Positions 28,236 to 37,655 of a stretch of 64,000 bases of DNA are shown in pieces. Location of the stretch: contig JANWUV010000013.1 of NCBI GenBank assembly GCA_025057975.1, forward strand, positions 1-64,000, read 5' to 3'. A program made the position numbers and the translations under genes. The stretch's first letter is position 1. Each line of letters opens with the position of its first letter. The notes beneath the pieces were generated by a model. It saw nothing but the letters and a program-made list of their open reading frames with translations, made no database searches and was not told the DNA's origin. This DNA comes from Chloracidobacterium sp. GTDB lineage: Bacteria > Acidobacteriota > Blastocatellia > Chloracidobacteriales > Chloracidobacteriaceae.

Positions 28236-29453
28236 ATGCCTGAGTTTACCTGCCGATTAGGGACGCCCAGCGGCGATGTTGTGACACGCATTGTCGAAGC
28301 GGAGGGCGTTGACGAGTTGCGCCGACGCCTGCAAAGCGAGGGCTTTCGCGTCTTCGCCATCGAACGCTCGATGCGCCACGCTCTACGGCAATCCGTGTTC
28401 GGCGGCGTCAAGGTCAACCCGCAGGCGTTTCTTCTTTACAATCAGCAGTTGGCGACCCTCCTGCGCGCTGGACTACCGCTGCTGCAAGTGCTGAACATCC
28501 TCATCCGCCGTCAGCCGCCGGGCGCATTCCGAACCGTTTTGGAAGATGTGGAACGGCGCATCACGCGCGGCGGCTCGCTCTCAGAGGCGTACGCCGAACA
28601 CCCCGACGTGTTTCCCCGGCTGCTGACGGCGTCGGTGCTGGCCGGTGAACGCTCCGGCGAGTTGGACACTGTCTTGGCGCGCTACGTCAATCACGCTAAG
28701 GCGACCGCCGAAATTCGGCGCAAACTCATCAAAACACTGACATATCCGGTCATCCTCATCATCGCGTCCATCGCCCTTGTCCTCCTGCTCACCACCTATG
28801 TCATCCCCAGATTCGCCACCCTGTACGAATCGTCCAACAGTGAACTACCGTTGGTGACGGTGTACGTCGTCGCGGCGTCGAAGACGGTCGAAAACAACAT
28901 TGCGTGGCTGGGGCCGACATTGGCGGCTGCAATGGTCGGCTTCTTTGTCTGGCGACGTACGCCGCGCGGACGTGAGATTCTGGACGGCTTGCTGCTCAAG
29001 TTGCCGGTCGTCGGCGACATCATCCGGCAATCCACGACGGCGCGGTTTTGCCGCAGCGCGGCGACCTTGCTCAACGGTGGGCTGCCCTTGCTGGAATCGC
29101 TTGACATCGCCGCCGAAGTCATCGGCAACCGGCGCATCGCCCGAACGATGCCGGACGTGGTGCGCGGCATTCAGGAAGGCCAAACCCTTGTGGAAACGCT
29201 CGAACGCGCTGGTTGGATGCCAGCCCTGGCGACTGACATGATCGGCGTCGGCGAGAAATCTGGGTCATTGGCGACGATGATGGACGAAGTGGCGCAGTTT
29301 TATGAAGCCGAATTAGATGTGAAAATCGCCTCACTCACGGCACTGATTGAGCCGATCGTGCTGGGCTTTATGGGGACGATCGTGCTGATTGTGGTTATGG
29401 CGCTTTACTTGCCAATTCTGAGCTTTGTGACGGAAAGCGCCGCACGACACTGA
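28236..29453 (+). CDS. Type IV pilus/type II secretion inner-membrane platform protein (PilC/GspF)
   Basis: A 405-residue inner-membrane protein with two copies of the T2SSF domain (about 70-190 and 270-395). It has three membrane segments (VILIIASIALVLLLTTYVI, LAAAMVGFFVW, MGTIVLIVVMALYLPIL). The repeat hallmark QLATLLRAGLPLL is in the first copy and RSAATLLNGGLPLLES in the second. It forms the platform on which the PilB/GspE ATPase works, and is the first gene of the export cluster. A TATAGT hexamer at 28191-28196 could be its -10 element. Confidence 0.92.
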   Translation: MPEFTCRLGTPSGDVVTRIVEAEGVDELRRRLQSEGFRVFAIERSMRHALRQSVFGGVKVNPQAFLLYNQQLATLLRAGLPLLQVLNILIRRQPPGAFRTVLEDVERRITRGGSLSEAYAEHPDVFPRLLTASVLAGERSGELDTVLARYVNHAKATAEIRRKLIKTLTYPVILIIASIALVLLLTTYVIPRFATLYESSNSELPLVTVYVVAASKTVENNIAWLGPTLAAAMVGFFVWRRTPRGREILDGLLLKLPVVGDIIRQSTTARFCRSAATLLNGGLPLLESLDIAAEVIGNRRIARTMPDVVRGIQEGQTLVETLERAGWMPALATDMIGVGEKSGSLATMMDEVAQFYEAELDVKIASLTALIEPIVLGFMGTIVLIVVMALYLPILSFVTESAARH

Positions 29454-29479
29454 ACTTGGCAGTTTGTCTTTGAACCACC

Positions 29480-31114
29480 ATGTCTTTCGAAATGAAAGCC
29501 GATTTGCCTTCGATGTTGCCGTCGGCGGAGGAAACCGACCACGAACTAGCCGCCGCGCGTGAGTTAGCGCGACGCTACCGACTGGAGTTTGTAGACCTCA
29601 CCACCGCTGCGCTCGACTATGAACTCATTCATAGCCACCCGGTGGATTTGATGACCCGCTTCAAGTTCATCCCTCTGCGGCGGGAAAACGGACGGCTCTT
29701 CGTCGCCATGGCCGATCCGACCAATCTCGACGCGCTGGATGAACTGTCAGCGCAGTTGAAAGTGCGCATCAAGCCCGCCGTCGCCACTCGCTCCGCTATT
29801 GAAAACGCGCTGCGGCGTGGCGACTCCGCCCAGCGCGTTCTGCAAGACACCACCGAGTCCTTCCGCATCAAACTGGTCAAAGAAACTGAGCAGGGCGAAC
29901 AAGACCTTGACCTCGATCGCCTCACCGACGAGACCGCCCCGGTCATCAAGCTGGTAGATACCATTATTCTGACGGCGCTTGAACGGCGCGTGTCCGACAT
30001 TCACATCGAGGCCTACGAGTCGGAAGTTCACGTCAAGTACCGCATTGACGGCGCGCTCTATCCGGCGATGCCGCCGATTGACGCGAGCTATCATCAGATG
30101 CTCATTTCGCGCATCAAGGTCATGTCGGAACTCGACATCGCCGAACGGCGCACGCCGCAGGATGGGCGTTTCCGCGTCCGAGTTAAGGGCCGGACAATTG
30201 ACTTTCGCGTGTCAATCATCCCGGCCGCGTTCGGCGAAAACTGCGTCATCCGCATTCTCGACAAAGAGCAAATCAACGAAGCGTTTCGGGAACTGACGCT
30301 CAACGTTGTCGGTTTCGACCCCAACGACCTAGCGCGCTTCCGCCGTTTCATTTCCGAACCGTACGGGATGGTGCTGGTGACGGGGCCGACCGGCTCCGGC
30401 AAAACGACGACGCTCTACGCCGCGCTGAACGAAATCGCCAACCCGGAAGATAAAATCATCACAATTGAAGACCCGGTGGAATACCAACTGCGCGGCATTA
30501 TGCAGATTCCCGTCAACGAGAAGAAGGGACTGACGTTCGCCCGTGGTTTGCGCGCCATTCTGCGGCATGACCCGGATAAGATCATGGTCGGCGAAATCCG
30601 CGATACGGAAACCGCCCAAATCGCCATTAACGCCGCGCTGACCGGGCATTTGGTGTTTACGACTGTCCACGCTAACAACGTCATTGACGTTATCGGCCGA
30701 TTCGTCAACATGGGCGTCGAAGTGTACAACTTCGTCAGTTCGCTCAACTGCGTGCTGGCACAGCGTCTGATTCGGCAGCTCTGCCCGCGCTGCAAGCGTC
30801 GGTATCAGCCGACGGATCGGGAACTGGAAGACGCCGGTCTCAATCCGAGCAAGTTTCGTGACCAAGTGTTTTACGAAGCAGTGGGTTGCCCGGAATGCAA
30901 TGGGACAGGCTACCGGGGGCGTACCGCCATTCACGAGATGTTGGGCGTGACGGATCGCATCCGGGAACTCATTCTCGACCGCCGCCCCGGTTCGGAAATT
31001 CGCCGGGCGGCGCGTGAGGAGGGATTGGGTTCGTTGCGTGAATCGGCCTTGAAAAAAGTTTTTGCAGGGATTTCTACCCTGCGCGAAATCAACCGCGTGA
31101 CGTTTGTTGAGTAG
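29480..31114 (+). CDS. Type IV pilus/type II secretion assembly ATPase (PilB/GspE)
   Basis: A 544-residue cytoplasmic hexameric ATPase. An N-terminal T2SSE_N domain (about 20-125) is followed by the ATPase core with Walker A GPTGSGKT (302-309), the Asp box DIHIEAYE, the His box and VGEIRDTETAQIA. The tetracysteine zinc site is CPRC and CPEC near 430-475. Length and zinc site point to GspE/PilB and not PilT. It starts 26 bases after the platform gene and powers assembly of the pseudopilins encoded downstream. Confidence 0.93.
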   Translation: MSFEMKADLPSMLPSAEETDHELAAARELARRYRLEFVDLTTAALDYELIHSHPVDLMTRFKFIPLRRENGRLFVAMADPTNLDALDELSAQLKVRIKPAVATRSAIENALRRGDSAQRVLQDTTESFRIKLVKETEQGEQDLDLDRLTDETAPVIKLVDTIILTALERRVSDIHIEAYESEVHVKYRIDGALYPAMPPIDASYHQMLISRIKVMSELDIAERRTPQDGRFRVRVKGRTIDFRVSIIPAAFGENCVIRILDKEQINEAFRELTLNVVGFDPNDLARFRRFISEPYGMVLVTGPTGSGKTTTLYAALNEIANPEDKIITIEDPVEYQLRGIMQIPVNEKKGLTFARGLRAILRHDPDKIMVGEIRDTETAQIAINAALTGHLVFTTVHANNVIDVIGRFVNMGVEVYNFVSSLNCVLAQRLIRQLCPRCKRRYQPTDRELEDAGLNPSKFRDQVFYEAVGCPECNGTGYRGRTAIHEMLGVTDRIRELILDRRPGSEIRRAAREEGLGSLRESALKKVFAGISTLREINRVTFVE

Positions 31115-31170
31115 TGCTTTGTAAGCAAGTTCCTGATTTTCAAGAAAATAGCGCCGCTTGAGGTGAGCTT

Positions 31171-33858
31171 ATGTCGCCATCAACGCTCAATGTTGCATCC
31201 CGCCTGCGCCGGACGGCGTCTTTAGGGCTATCCGTGACGCTGCTTGTGCTTTCTTTATCGCCGGCGGTCTGGGCCGGCAACGGGAAGAAGTACTTCAAGG
31301 AGGGCCTCAAGTATGAGGTCGTCAAACAGTGGGATAAAGCGGCCGAACTGTTTGCGCAAGCGCTTCAGGAAGAGCCGGCCAACGTCGAGTACCAGCTTCA
31401 CCTCCAGCGAGCGCTCTTCAACGCTTCCGTGCTGTGCGCCGCACGCGCGCGGCAAATGGAGGAACAGGGCGACTACGAAGGCGCGTACCACGCTTACCGC
31501 GAAGCCTACCGCTATGATCAGACCAACGAAGTCGCCTTCGCCAAGATGAAGGAAATGCTCAAGAAGCAGGGCATTGAGGCGACACCAACGGGCGAACCGT
31601 CGCCTTACCAGCGAACAGCAGCGGAGATCGCTGAAGCTGAAACCCGCAAAGCCGCCGAACTGTCCGCCGCCCGTCAGCGGTACATGGGCCGCTGGCAGGG
31701 CTTCATCAACCAGCCCATTGAGACCATCATTCGGACGCTGTGCGACAAAATGCGGCTGAACGTCATCTTTGAGAGTACGACGTTACAGCAGATGGCTAAC
31801 ATGCGCTTTACGCTTGACATCAGGCAGGACATGACGGCCGGCAAGGCGCTGGAGTTGGTGCTGGACGCCAACGGCTTTCAATACTTCCGCGTGGATACCC
31901 GGACGATTCTCATTGTCAAGCGTGGTCTAGGGCAGTTTCCCAACGGCGGCTCGCTGGCGCAGAAATACGAGGATTCTCTCATCAAGCCGTTTTACATCAA
32001 AAACGCCAAGCTTGAGGATGTCAAACAAATGCTGACCCTGCTTGGGCCAGCCATGGCGCAGCAGGTTGTGTCCGTCCCGCAGTCGAACATGCTGCTGGTG
32101 CGTTCGTCGAGTGAGAATCTCAAGATCATCGAGCGCATGATCAACACGGTGGATCGGCCGCAAGCGGAAGTCGTCATGGATGTCAACATCTATGAGGTCA
32201 CGCAACAGGAGGCACTCCAGCTCGGCAATCAGTTCCTCACACAGCCGCCGACCGTCTCCAGTTCAGACAGCGGAACAAGTGCGCGCCTGACCCCGCCGAG
32301 CGCGACTAACTTGGGCGGCATCGGGCAGGGGCCGCTGTTGCGTCCGGTCTCACCAGCCGGCGTGTTCAGTAACACACTGGGGTTTGGGCTTGGTTTACCG
32401 CCGTCAACCATTACGGCGCTCCAGAGCAAGGGGCTCGGACGGTTGATTTCACAGGTGCAAGTGCGCGCCTTTGAGGACAAGGAAGGCAAGGTCAACATCG
32501 GCCAGTCCGTCCCAATCCAGATCGGCAACCCGTTCCCGACTGTGCCGGGACAACCGAATCCGCCGGGGCAAATCTTCTTTCCCGGCTTCAATCAGGTGCA
32601 GTACCGCGATGTCGGCTTGAACATTTCGGTCAAGCCGCACATCACGGATGACATCGTGCAAATGGACATCGCCATTGAGACCTCAACCGTCCCACCGGAC
32701 GCTGGCGGCAACAACCTAACGCCGACCATTTCCCAGCGGAAGGTGACTGGTGTGGCGCGCGTACGGGACGGCTACACGGCGCTGGCAGCGAGCGTTATGC
32801 GGGTGGATGACACCGACAGCCGGACGGGACTGCCAATCATTAGCTATATCCCCGTCATCGGACGGCTCTTCTCAACGCCATCGCGCAACAAGCAGGCGAC
32901 GCACATTGTCATCACCATCACGCCCCATATCGTGCGCGGCGGCGCTATTACAGAAGAAGAACTCAAGACGGCGTTCGGCCCGCTGGATGTGTCGGTGGGC
33001 GTTGGCGGTCTGAGCTATGGACGATTCCTCACGATTGATGAAATCGTCGCTGAGGCCGACCGAGAGGAAATGCGCGAGGCCAATCAACTTCGAGAGTCGC
33101 CCGTTACCGTGCAGCCGACGGACAAACCGCTCGGCGCGCCGGCCGCCGCGCCAGTGAGCGGCGACAGCGGGCGCTTCACGATTAGCGCGCCAGCCGCCGT
33201 TGGAACGCCGCCCTCAGCTCCAGCGGCTGCGCCAAGCGTGCTGTCGCGCACTGAAGGGGGGAGCTTCGGTGGGACGATTCAAATGGAGCCAATACCGGAG
33301 TCGGGTACCGTCCAAGCCGGTGCCGGCCAGACGGGCGTCGTTAGCGCGACGAATACAACGCCGGTACCGTCCCAGTTCAACCCAAACGACCCGAACTCAC
33401 CCGTGCCACCGCGTCCATCATCAGGCGGCCCTGTACGGTCGCTGCTGATGGTGTCACCGAGCCTCCGCCCAGTCGTTGGGCAGATGATTTCAGTGTCTGT
33501 GATCCTCAACAGTGAGGCGACCAACATCTCGGCGGCTTCCATCTTTCTGCACTACAACCAGACGGTGCTCAAACTGGTCGGCATTCGGGACGGCGGCGTG
33601 CTCTCGCCCGGTAGCTTCCAAACCGGCGACAACGGCGGGCAGGCGTTTGCGACGGCGCTGGTGTCATCGGGGATGACGGGTGGTCGCCCAGCCAATGGCC
33701 CGGTCGCCATTTTTGATTTTCAAGTCATTGCGCCCGGCAACGCGGATGTCCGGCTGGACGTACTTGACCTGCGCGGCTTGACGAATGAACTCATCCCGGT
33801 CATTCCCAGCCCAGCGCCGCCCGTTTTGGCGGGCGTTGCCCCGAACGGCAAACAATGA
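31171..33858 (+). CDS. Secretin (GspD/PilQ family) with C-terminal cohesin-like domain
   Basis: An 895-residue outer-membrane channel subunit. A signal peptide (LSVTLLVLSLSPAVWA) is followed by a TPR-like region (about 40-150), an STN-like domain, a secretin N domain (KPFYIKNAKLEDVKQML), and the secretin core with VPIQIGN and VKPHITDDIVQ and the C-terminal strand GRLFSTPSRNKQATHIVITI. After a low-complexity proline/alanine linker, residues from about 756 form a cohesin-like beta domain (FLHYNQTVLKLVGI, GPVAIFDFQVIAP). Such a domain is not part of classical secretins and may bind another surface component. The stop overlaps the next gene (ATGA). Confidence 0.9.
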   Translation: MSPSTLNVASRLRRTASLGLSVTLLVLSLSPAVWAGNGKKYFKEGLKYEVVKQWDKAAELFAQALQEEPANVEYQLHLQRALFNASVLCAARARQMEEQGDYEGAYHAYREAYRYDQTNEVAFAKMKEMLKKQGIEATPTGEPSPYQRTAAEIAEAETRKAAELSAARQRYMGRWQGFINQPIETIIRTLCDKMRLNVIFESTTLQQMANMRFTLDIRQDMTAGKALELVLDANGFQYFRVDTRTILIVKRGLGQFPNGGSLAQKYEDSLIKPFYIKNAKLEDVKQMLTLLGPAMAQQVVSVPQSNMLLVRSSSENLKIIERMINTVDRPQAEVVMDVNIYEVTQQEALQLGNQFLTQPPTVSSSDSGTSARLTPPSATNLGGIGQGPLLRPVSPAGVFSNTLGFGLGLPPSTITALQSKGLGRLISQVQVRAFEDKEGKVNIGQSVPIQIGNPFPTVPGQPNPPGQIFFPGFNQVQYRDVGLNISVKPHITDDIVQMDIAIETSTVPPDAGGNNLTPTISQRKVTGVARVRDGYTALAASVMRVDDTDSRTGLPIISYIPVIGRLFSTPSRNKQATHIVITITPHIVRGGAITEEELKTAFGPLDVSVGVGGLSYGRFLTIDEIVAEADREEMREANQLRESPVTVQPTDKPLGAPAAAPVSGDSGRFTISAPAAVGTPPSAPAAAPSVLSRTEGGSFGGTIQMEPIPESGTVQAGAGQTGVVSATNTTPVPSQFNPNDPNSPVPPRPSSGGPVRSLLMVSPSLRPVVGQMISVSVILNSEATNISAASIFLHYNQTVLKLVGIRDGGVLSPGSFQTGDNGGQAFATALVSSGMTGGRPANGPVAIFDFQVIAPGNADVRLDVLDLRGLTNELIPVIPSPAPPVLAGVAPNGKQ

Positions 33859-34445
33859 CGGCGGAGAGCAACGGTAGGTTAGCGATGCGCAAACGATGGC
33901 TGATTGCCCGTATGGGCAATCAACGGCGGCGGAGTGAGCGACCATGCGAACGCTTTGACCAGCAGCGGTGCGCCGGTCTAAGCGAAGTCGGTTCTTCGCT
34001 GCTGGAGATGATCATTACGCTCGCCATCCTAGCTGTGTTGACTAGCGCCGCCTTGCCGCTGGCGCGGACGGCCGCCCGCAGCCGTCAAGAAGCCGAACTG
34101 CGACGGGCGCTGCGTGAAATCCGCTTTGCCATTGACCGTTACAAAGAGTTCCATGACCAAACCGGTGGGCAGCGCATTCCTGTCGAACTCCGGACGACCA
34201 GCGGCTATCCAAAGAAGTTGGAAGTGTTGTATGAGGGCTTTGTCCCGGCAGGGAATGTGGACGGCAAGAAAATCTTTTTCCTCCGCCGCCTGCCGATTGA
34301 TCCGATGACCGGCAAGGCTGACTGGCAAACACGTAGTTCGACAGGTGACCCTGATTCGGCGTTGTCCTCCGGCGATGATGTGTTTGATGTCCGGTCGCGC
34401 TCGACGGCGACGGCTTTAGATGGAACTCGCTACAACGAATGGTAA
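33855..34445 (+). CDS. Pseudopilin with long basic leader
   Basis: The start ATG overlaps the secretin stop as ATGA. The 196-residue protein has an unusually long, strongly basic leader of 46 residues, then a prepilin peptidase site after Gly46 with Glu at +5 (G/SSLLE) and a hydrophobic helix (MIITLAILAVLTSAALPLA). The periplasmic part carries RLPIDPMTGK and ends TRYNEW, typical of GspG-like major pseudopilins. A shorter leader is possible from an in-frame ATG at 33885. The final bases overlap the next gene's leader region. Confidence 0.85.
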   Translation: MTAESNGRLAMRKRWLIARMGNQRRRSERPCERFDQQRCAGLSEVGSSLLEMIITLAILAVLTSAALPLARTAARSRQEAELRRALREIRFAIDRYKEFHDQTGGQRIPVELRTTSGYPKKLEVLYEGFVPAGNVDGKKIFFLRRLPIDPMTGKADWQTRSSTGDPDSALSSGDDVFDVRSRSTATALDGTRYNEW

Positions 34446-34455
34446 CGAGGTGAAA

Positions 34456-34854
34456 ATGTTGCGTGCGGCACGAAAAAACCGTGGTTTTACCCTGCTGGAA
34501 CTCGTCATGGTGATGACCATCATGATGATTCTTCTCACGGTCAGCATTCCCATCTACCGTACCTTGTTGCTGCGGGCGCGCGAAACCGTTCTCCGCGACA
34601 ACCTTTTCAAGATGCGCGACGCCATCAATCGCTACAGCTACGACAAGAACCGTGCGCCGGAAACGCTCAAAGACCTCGAACGAGCCAAGTACCTGCGCGA
34701 AATTCCGATTGATCCCATCACGCAGAGCCGTGATACCTGGGTGGTGCGGCTGGAGGATGAGCCGGTCGTTCCTTCCGCGCCGCGTGGGATTGTGGATGTC
34801 TTCAGCGGCGCGGAAGGCGTCGGCAGCGACGGCGTTCCCTACAGCGAGTGGTAA
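34456..34854 (+). CDS. GspG-like pseudopilin
   Basis: From ATG 34456, preceded by GAGGTGA, a 132-residue prepilin-like protein. The leader is short and basic and is cleaved after Gly10 (G/FTLLE, Glu at +5). A hydrophobic helix follows (LVMVMTIMMILLTVSIPIY). The globular domain carries EIPIDPITQSRDTW and a C-terminus GVPYSEW, matching the end of its neighbour (TRYNEW), so the two are paralogues. One may be the major and one a minor subunit of the pseudopilus. Confidence 0.88.
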   Translation: MLRAARKNRGFTLLELVMVMTIMMILLTVSIPIYRTLLLRARETVLRDNLFKMRDAINRYSYDKNRAPETLKDLERAKYLREIPIDPITQSRDTWVVRLEDEPVVPSAPRGIVDVFSGAEGVGSDGVPYSEW

Positions 34855-34890
34855 GCCACGGCCTTTCAGCGACTAACTCCCAAACAAACA

Positions 34891-35817
34891 ATGAGTATTT
34901 TTGAACGCATCCGCCGATATTTGCTGGAGCCGTCCCTTTCGCGTGCCTTCTGCGCGCTGACGGCCGAGGGCGTCGTCGTGTTTGACCGACGCAGTCGGCG
35001 GTCAGTGTTTCGTCCTTGGACAGAAGCCGCCTTTCAGCCGGGGTTGGACACCGAGAACGTTCGTCGCCCAGAGATTTTTGCGGAGGTGTTGCGCGAGGCG
35101 GTGCAAGCGGTTGGCCTTGCCGGCGAGCGACGATGGTCGGTGCTCGCGCCGGGTGCGACAGCGCGGATGCATGTTGTGACGCTGGACGCCGCCATCCCGT
35201 GGCAGGATACGCCGGAGGTGCTGCTGTGGAAAGCCGAGCGGCTAACCGGGCTGGACTCGTCCGAGGTGTGGATGACAACAGTGGAGCTGAGCCGAACGGT
35301 CACTGGTGAAAGACGCTTCCTAATGGCTGTGATGAGCCGACGGGTGGCGCTTGACCTACAGGCACAGCTACGACGGCTCAACTGGCGACCGGGGTTGCTG
35401 CTCCCGAACTTGATTTGTGAAGCCCTGTGGCTGCGACGCGCCACCGGCTGCTCCGACCAGATGTTGATCAGGGTTGAAGAAGATACCCTAGCGGTGATGC
35501 TGCTCCGAGAAGGCGCTCCGGTGGCGATCCGTATGCTACCGCTGGCCGGCGAAGCGCCGGCAGAGCAGTTGCTACGGTTATTGCTGTTCTTTCGTGAACA
35601 CGCGGCGGAGTCAGGTCTGCCTGTCGAGGCCGGGCCGCTCAGCTTTGAGGTTCTAGCAGTCAATACGCCGTTGGAGGCAGTGGAAATCGAACAGTGCGTG
35701 GCGGAAACCTTCGGCGCAACGCCGCGCCTGATTGAGCCGCGTCAGCTTGGTTTTGCGTCCCCGACGGAATTTTCCCGACTTGCCGGCGTCGTCGGATTGG
35801 CTTTGGCGACCGCCTGA
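34891..35817 (+). CDS. PilM/GspL-like assembly protein
   Basis: A 308-residue soluble protein, 36 bases after the second pseudopilin gene. Its position and overall layout (an N-terminal strand pair reading FCALTAEGVVVFD, a central AIPWQDTPEVLLWKAE, a later MLIRVEEDTLAVMLLREG and a closing GVVGLALATA) fit the actin-like PilM/GspL fold. Nucleotide-binding residues were not identified with confidence. PilM normally partners PilN, PilO and PilP, none of which follows here. Identification rests on context and weak similarity. Confidence 0.55.
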   Translation: MSIFERIRRYLLEPSLSRAFCALTAEGVVVFDRRSRRSVFRPWTEAAFQPGLDTENVRRPEIFAEVLREAVQAVGLAGERRWSVLAPGATARMHVVTLDAAIPWQDTPEVLLWKAERLTGLDSSEVWMTTVELSRTVTGERRFLMAVMSRRVALDLQAQLRRLNWRPGLLLPNLICEALWLRRATGCSDQMLIRVEEDTLAVMLLREGAPVAIRMLPLAGEAPAEQLLRLLLFFREHAAESGLPVEAGPLSFEVLAVNTPLEAVEIEQCVAETFGATPRLIEPRQLGFASPTEFSRLAGVVGLALATA

Positions 35818-35825
35818 CGCCGGAG

Positions 35826-37058
35826 GTGAGCGTGCCCGTGGTCGTTGTGCAACCTGCGCCGGAGGCTGTTGTTCAGACATTGTGGGAGACGCCGCTGGTT
35901 GAGCGGCTGAGAACCTATTTTGCCGCAACCGCCGATGCTGTCACGCGCGAGCACATTGCCCTCACAGAGATTCCAGCGCCGCCGTTTCACGAGGCCAAGC
36001 GCGCCGAGTTTCTGGCGGAGCGCCTACGTGAGAGTGGTTTACCAACGGTGCGCAGGGATGCTGAGGGAAACGTCATAGGGTGTCTGCCTGGCACAGACCC
36101 TGCACAACCACCAATGGTTTTGGCGGCGCACCTCGACACGGTTTTTCCGCCAGAAACAGATGTGACGGTACGCTTTCAGGGTAAACGTCTTTGCGCGCCG
36201 GGGATCGCCGACAACGCTTGTGGGTTAGCCGGGTTGCTGGCGTTGGCGCGGGCCTTTGTCCGTCACGATGTCCAGCTGGCTGGGTCAGTGTGGTTTGTCG
36301 GCACGGTCGGCGAAGAAGGGCCGGGAAATCTGCGTGGCGTGCGCGCGCTGGTGAATGAGTCGCCGCACATGTGCTGCTTCATTGCGCTTGACGGCCCTGG
36401 CATCGAACGCATCACCTGTCGCGCAATTGGCGCGCGCCGCTTCCGGGTGACGTTCGGCGGCCCCGGCGGGCACTCGTGGGCGAACTTTGGCACGGTAAAT
36501 CCAATCCATGCGCTGGGGGAGTTCGTCCATCTGGTGCGCCGGTTTTCACTGCGGCGTGGAATGACGTGCACTGTGGCGTCTGTTGACGGCGGCGGCGTCA
36601 TCAACGCCATTCCAACTGAAGCCCATGCCGATCTGGACTGTCGAGCGTACACGGACGCCGATCTTGAGCAGCTAGAAACCGAAGTGCGCTTGGCGGCTGT
36701 TCAGGCGCAGCAAGCGGAGATGGAAGCGGCGACGCAATGCAGTCGGCTGACAGCGACGGTACAGCGGTTGGGCGACCGGCCGGCCGGCGAAACGCCGCGG
36801 ACGACAATGTTGGTGCGCTGCGCCGTCGCCGCCACTCGGCTGTGCGGTCGGCGGCCCGTGCTGGATAGCGGCTCAACGGACGCCAACGTACCGATGGCGC
36901 GCGGCATTCCGGCGATTGCCATTGGCGCGGGCGGCGCGTATGGGGGCTGTCACACGCTGGAGGAGTGGTATGAACCAGTCGGGCGACCGCAGGCGCTCAC
37001 CCGCGCGGCGCTGTTGCTGCTTGCTCTTGATCAGGCGGCAAACCAACCGGCGGAATGA
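35826..37058 (+). CDS. M20-family metallopeptidase
   Basis: A 410-residue cytoplasmic zinc peptidase from GTG 35826, with a good GGAGG upstream. Metal-binding residues are visible: His102 and Asp104 (AAHLDTVF), Asp129 (GIADNACG), the catalytic Glu163-Glu164 (VGEEGPG) and a late His in GGCHTLEEWY. A dimerisation domain occupies about 195-305. The pattern is close to peptidase T/carboxypeptidase G2 relatives that cut di- and tripeptides. It begins nine bases after the PilM-like gene but has no known role in export. Confidence 0.88.
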   Translation: MSVPVVVVQPAPEAVVQTLWETPLVERLRTYFAATADAVTREHIALTEIPAPPFHEAKRAEFLAERLRESGLPTVRRDAEGNVIGCLPGTDPAQPPMVLAAHLDTVFPPETDVTVRFQGKRLCAPGIADNACGLAGLLALARAFVRHDVQLAGSVWFVGTVGEEGPGNLRGVRALVNESPHMCCFIALDGPGIERITCRAIGARRFRVTFGGPGGHSWANFGTVNPIHALGEFVHLVRRFSLRRGMTCTVASVDGGGVINAIPTEAHADLDCRAYTDADLEQLETEVRLAAVQAQQAEMEAATQCSRLTATVQRLGDRPAGETPRTTMLVRCAVAATRLCGRRPVLDSGSTDANVPMARGIPAIAIGAGGAYGGCHTLEEWYEPVGRPQALTRAALLLLALDQAANQPAE

Positions 37059-37090
37059 AGGTTTTGCGTGGAGTGATGAAGCGGCGCGGC

Positions 37091-37125
37091 GACGGTGGTT
37101 GCCCAACGATACGGTGGTTGCCCGA
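37091..37125 (+). repeat. Short tandem duplication upstream of the EVE-domain gene
   Basis: The 13-base unit ACGGTGGTTGCCC occurs twice, 19 bases apart, in the short gap before the next start. It looks like a local duplication with no evident role. Confidence 0.5.
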
Positions 37126-37139
37126 CATTAGGTGAAGGT

Positions 37140-37616
37140 ATGCCGCGTTACTGGTTGCTCAAGTCTGAACCCAGCGTGTTTTCAATTGACGACCTGCGCC
37201 GGTCACCCAAACAGACGACAAGTTGGGAGGGCGTACGGAACTATCAAGCGCGGAACTTTCTCCGCGACGAAATGCAGGTCGGCGACTTGGCGTTTTTCTA
37301 CCACAGCAACGCTGCGCCGCCGGGTATTGTCGGTGTGGTCGAGGTCGTGCGCGCCGGCTATCCCGATCATACGGCGTTTGATCCAGATAGTCGCTACTAC
37401 GATCCCGGAAGCGATCCGGCGCGGCCGGTTTGGTTTATGGTGGATGTCCGGTTGGTTCGGGTATTCCCTCGAATGGTTTCGCTCGATGAACTCAAACGGA
37501 CGCCGGGGTTGGAGAAAATGCTGGTCATACGGCGCGGCATGCGGCTTTCCGTGCAACCTGTCACCGAAGACGAATGGCGCATTGTGTTGTCGCTGGTTGA
37601 CGACGCGCGGAAGTAA
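37140..37616 (+). CDS. EVE-domain protein
   Basis: A 158-residue protein from ATG 37140, matching the PUA-like EVE family (thymocyte nuclear protein 1 group) from end to end: MPRYWLLKSEPSVFSIDDL at the start, WEGVRNYQARNFLRDEM and the central FFYHSNA. EVE domains bind modified bases in DNA or RNA. No restriction or modification gene is nearby, so this is probably a housekeeping copy. An upstream in-frame start at 37095 lies in a short duplication and is less likely. Confidence 0.9.
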   Translation: MPRYWLLKSEPSVFSIDDLRRSPKQTTSWEGVRNYQARNFLRDEMQVGDLAFFYHSNAAPPGIVGVVEVVRAGYPDHTAFDPDSRYYDPGSDPARPVWFMVDVRLVRVFPRMVSLDELKRTPGLEKMLVIRRGMRLSVQPVTEDEWRIVLSLVDDARK

Positions 37617-37655
37617 GAGCGGTTTGGATTTTTGGGTGCAACTAGGAGCAACGCT

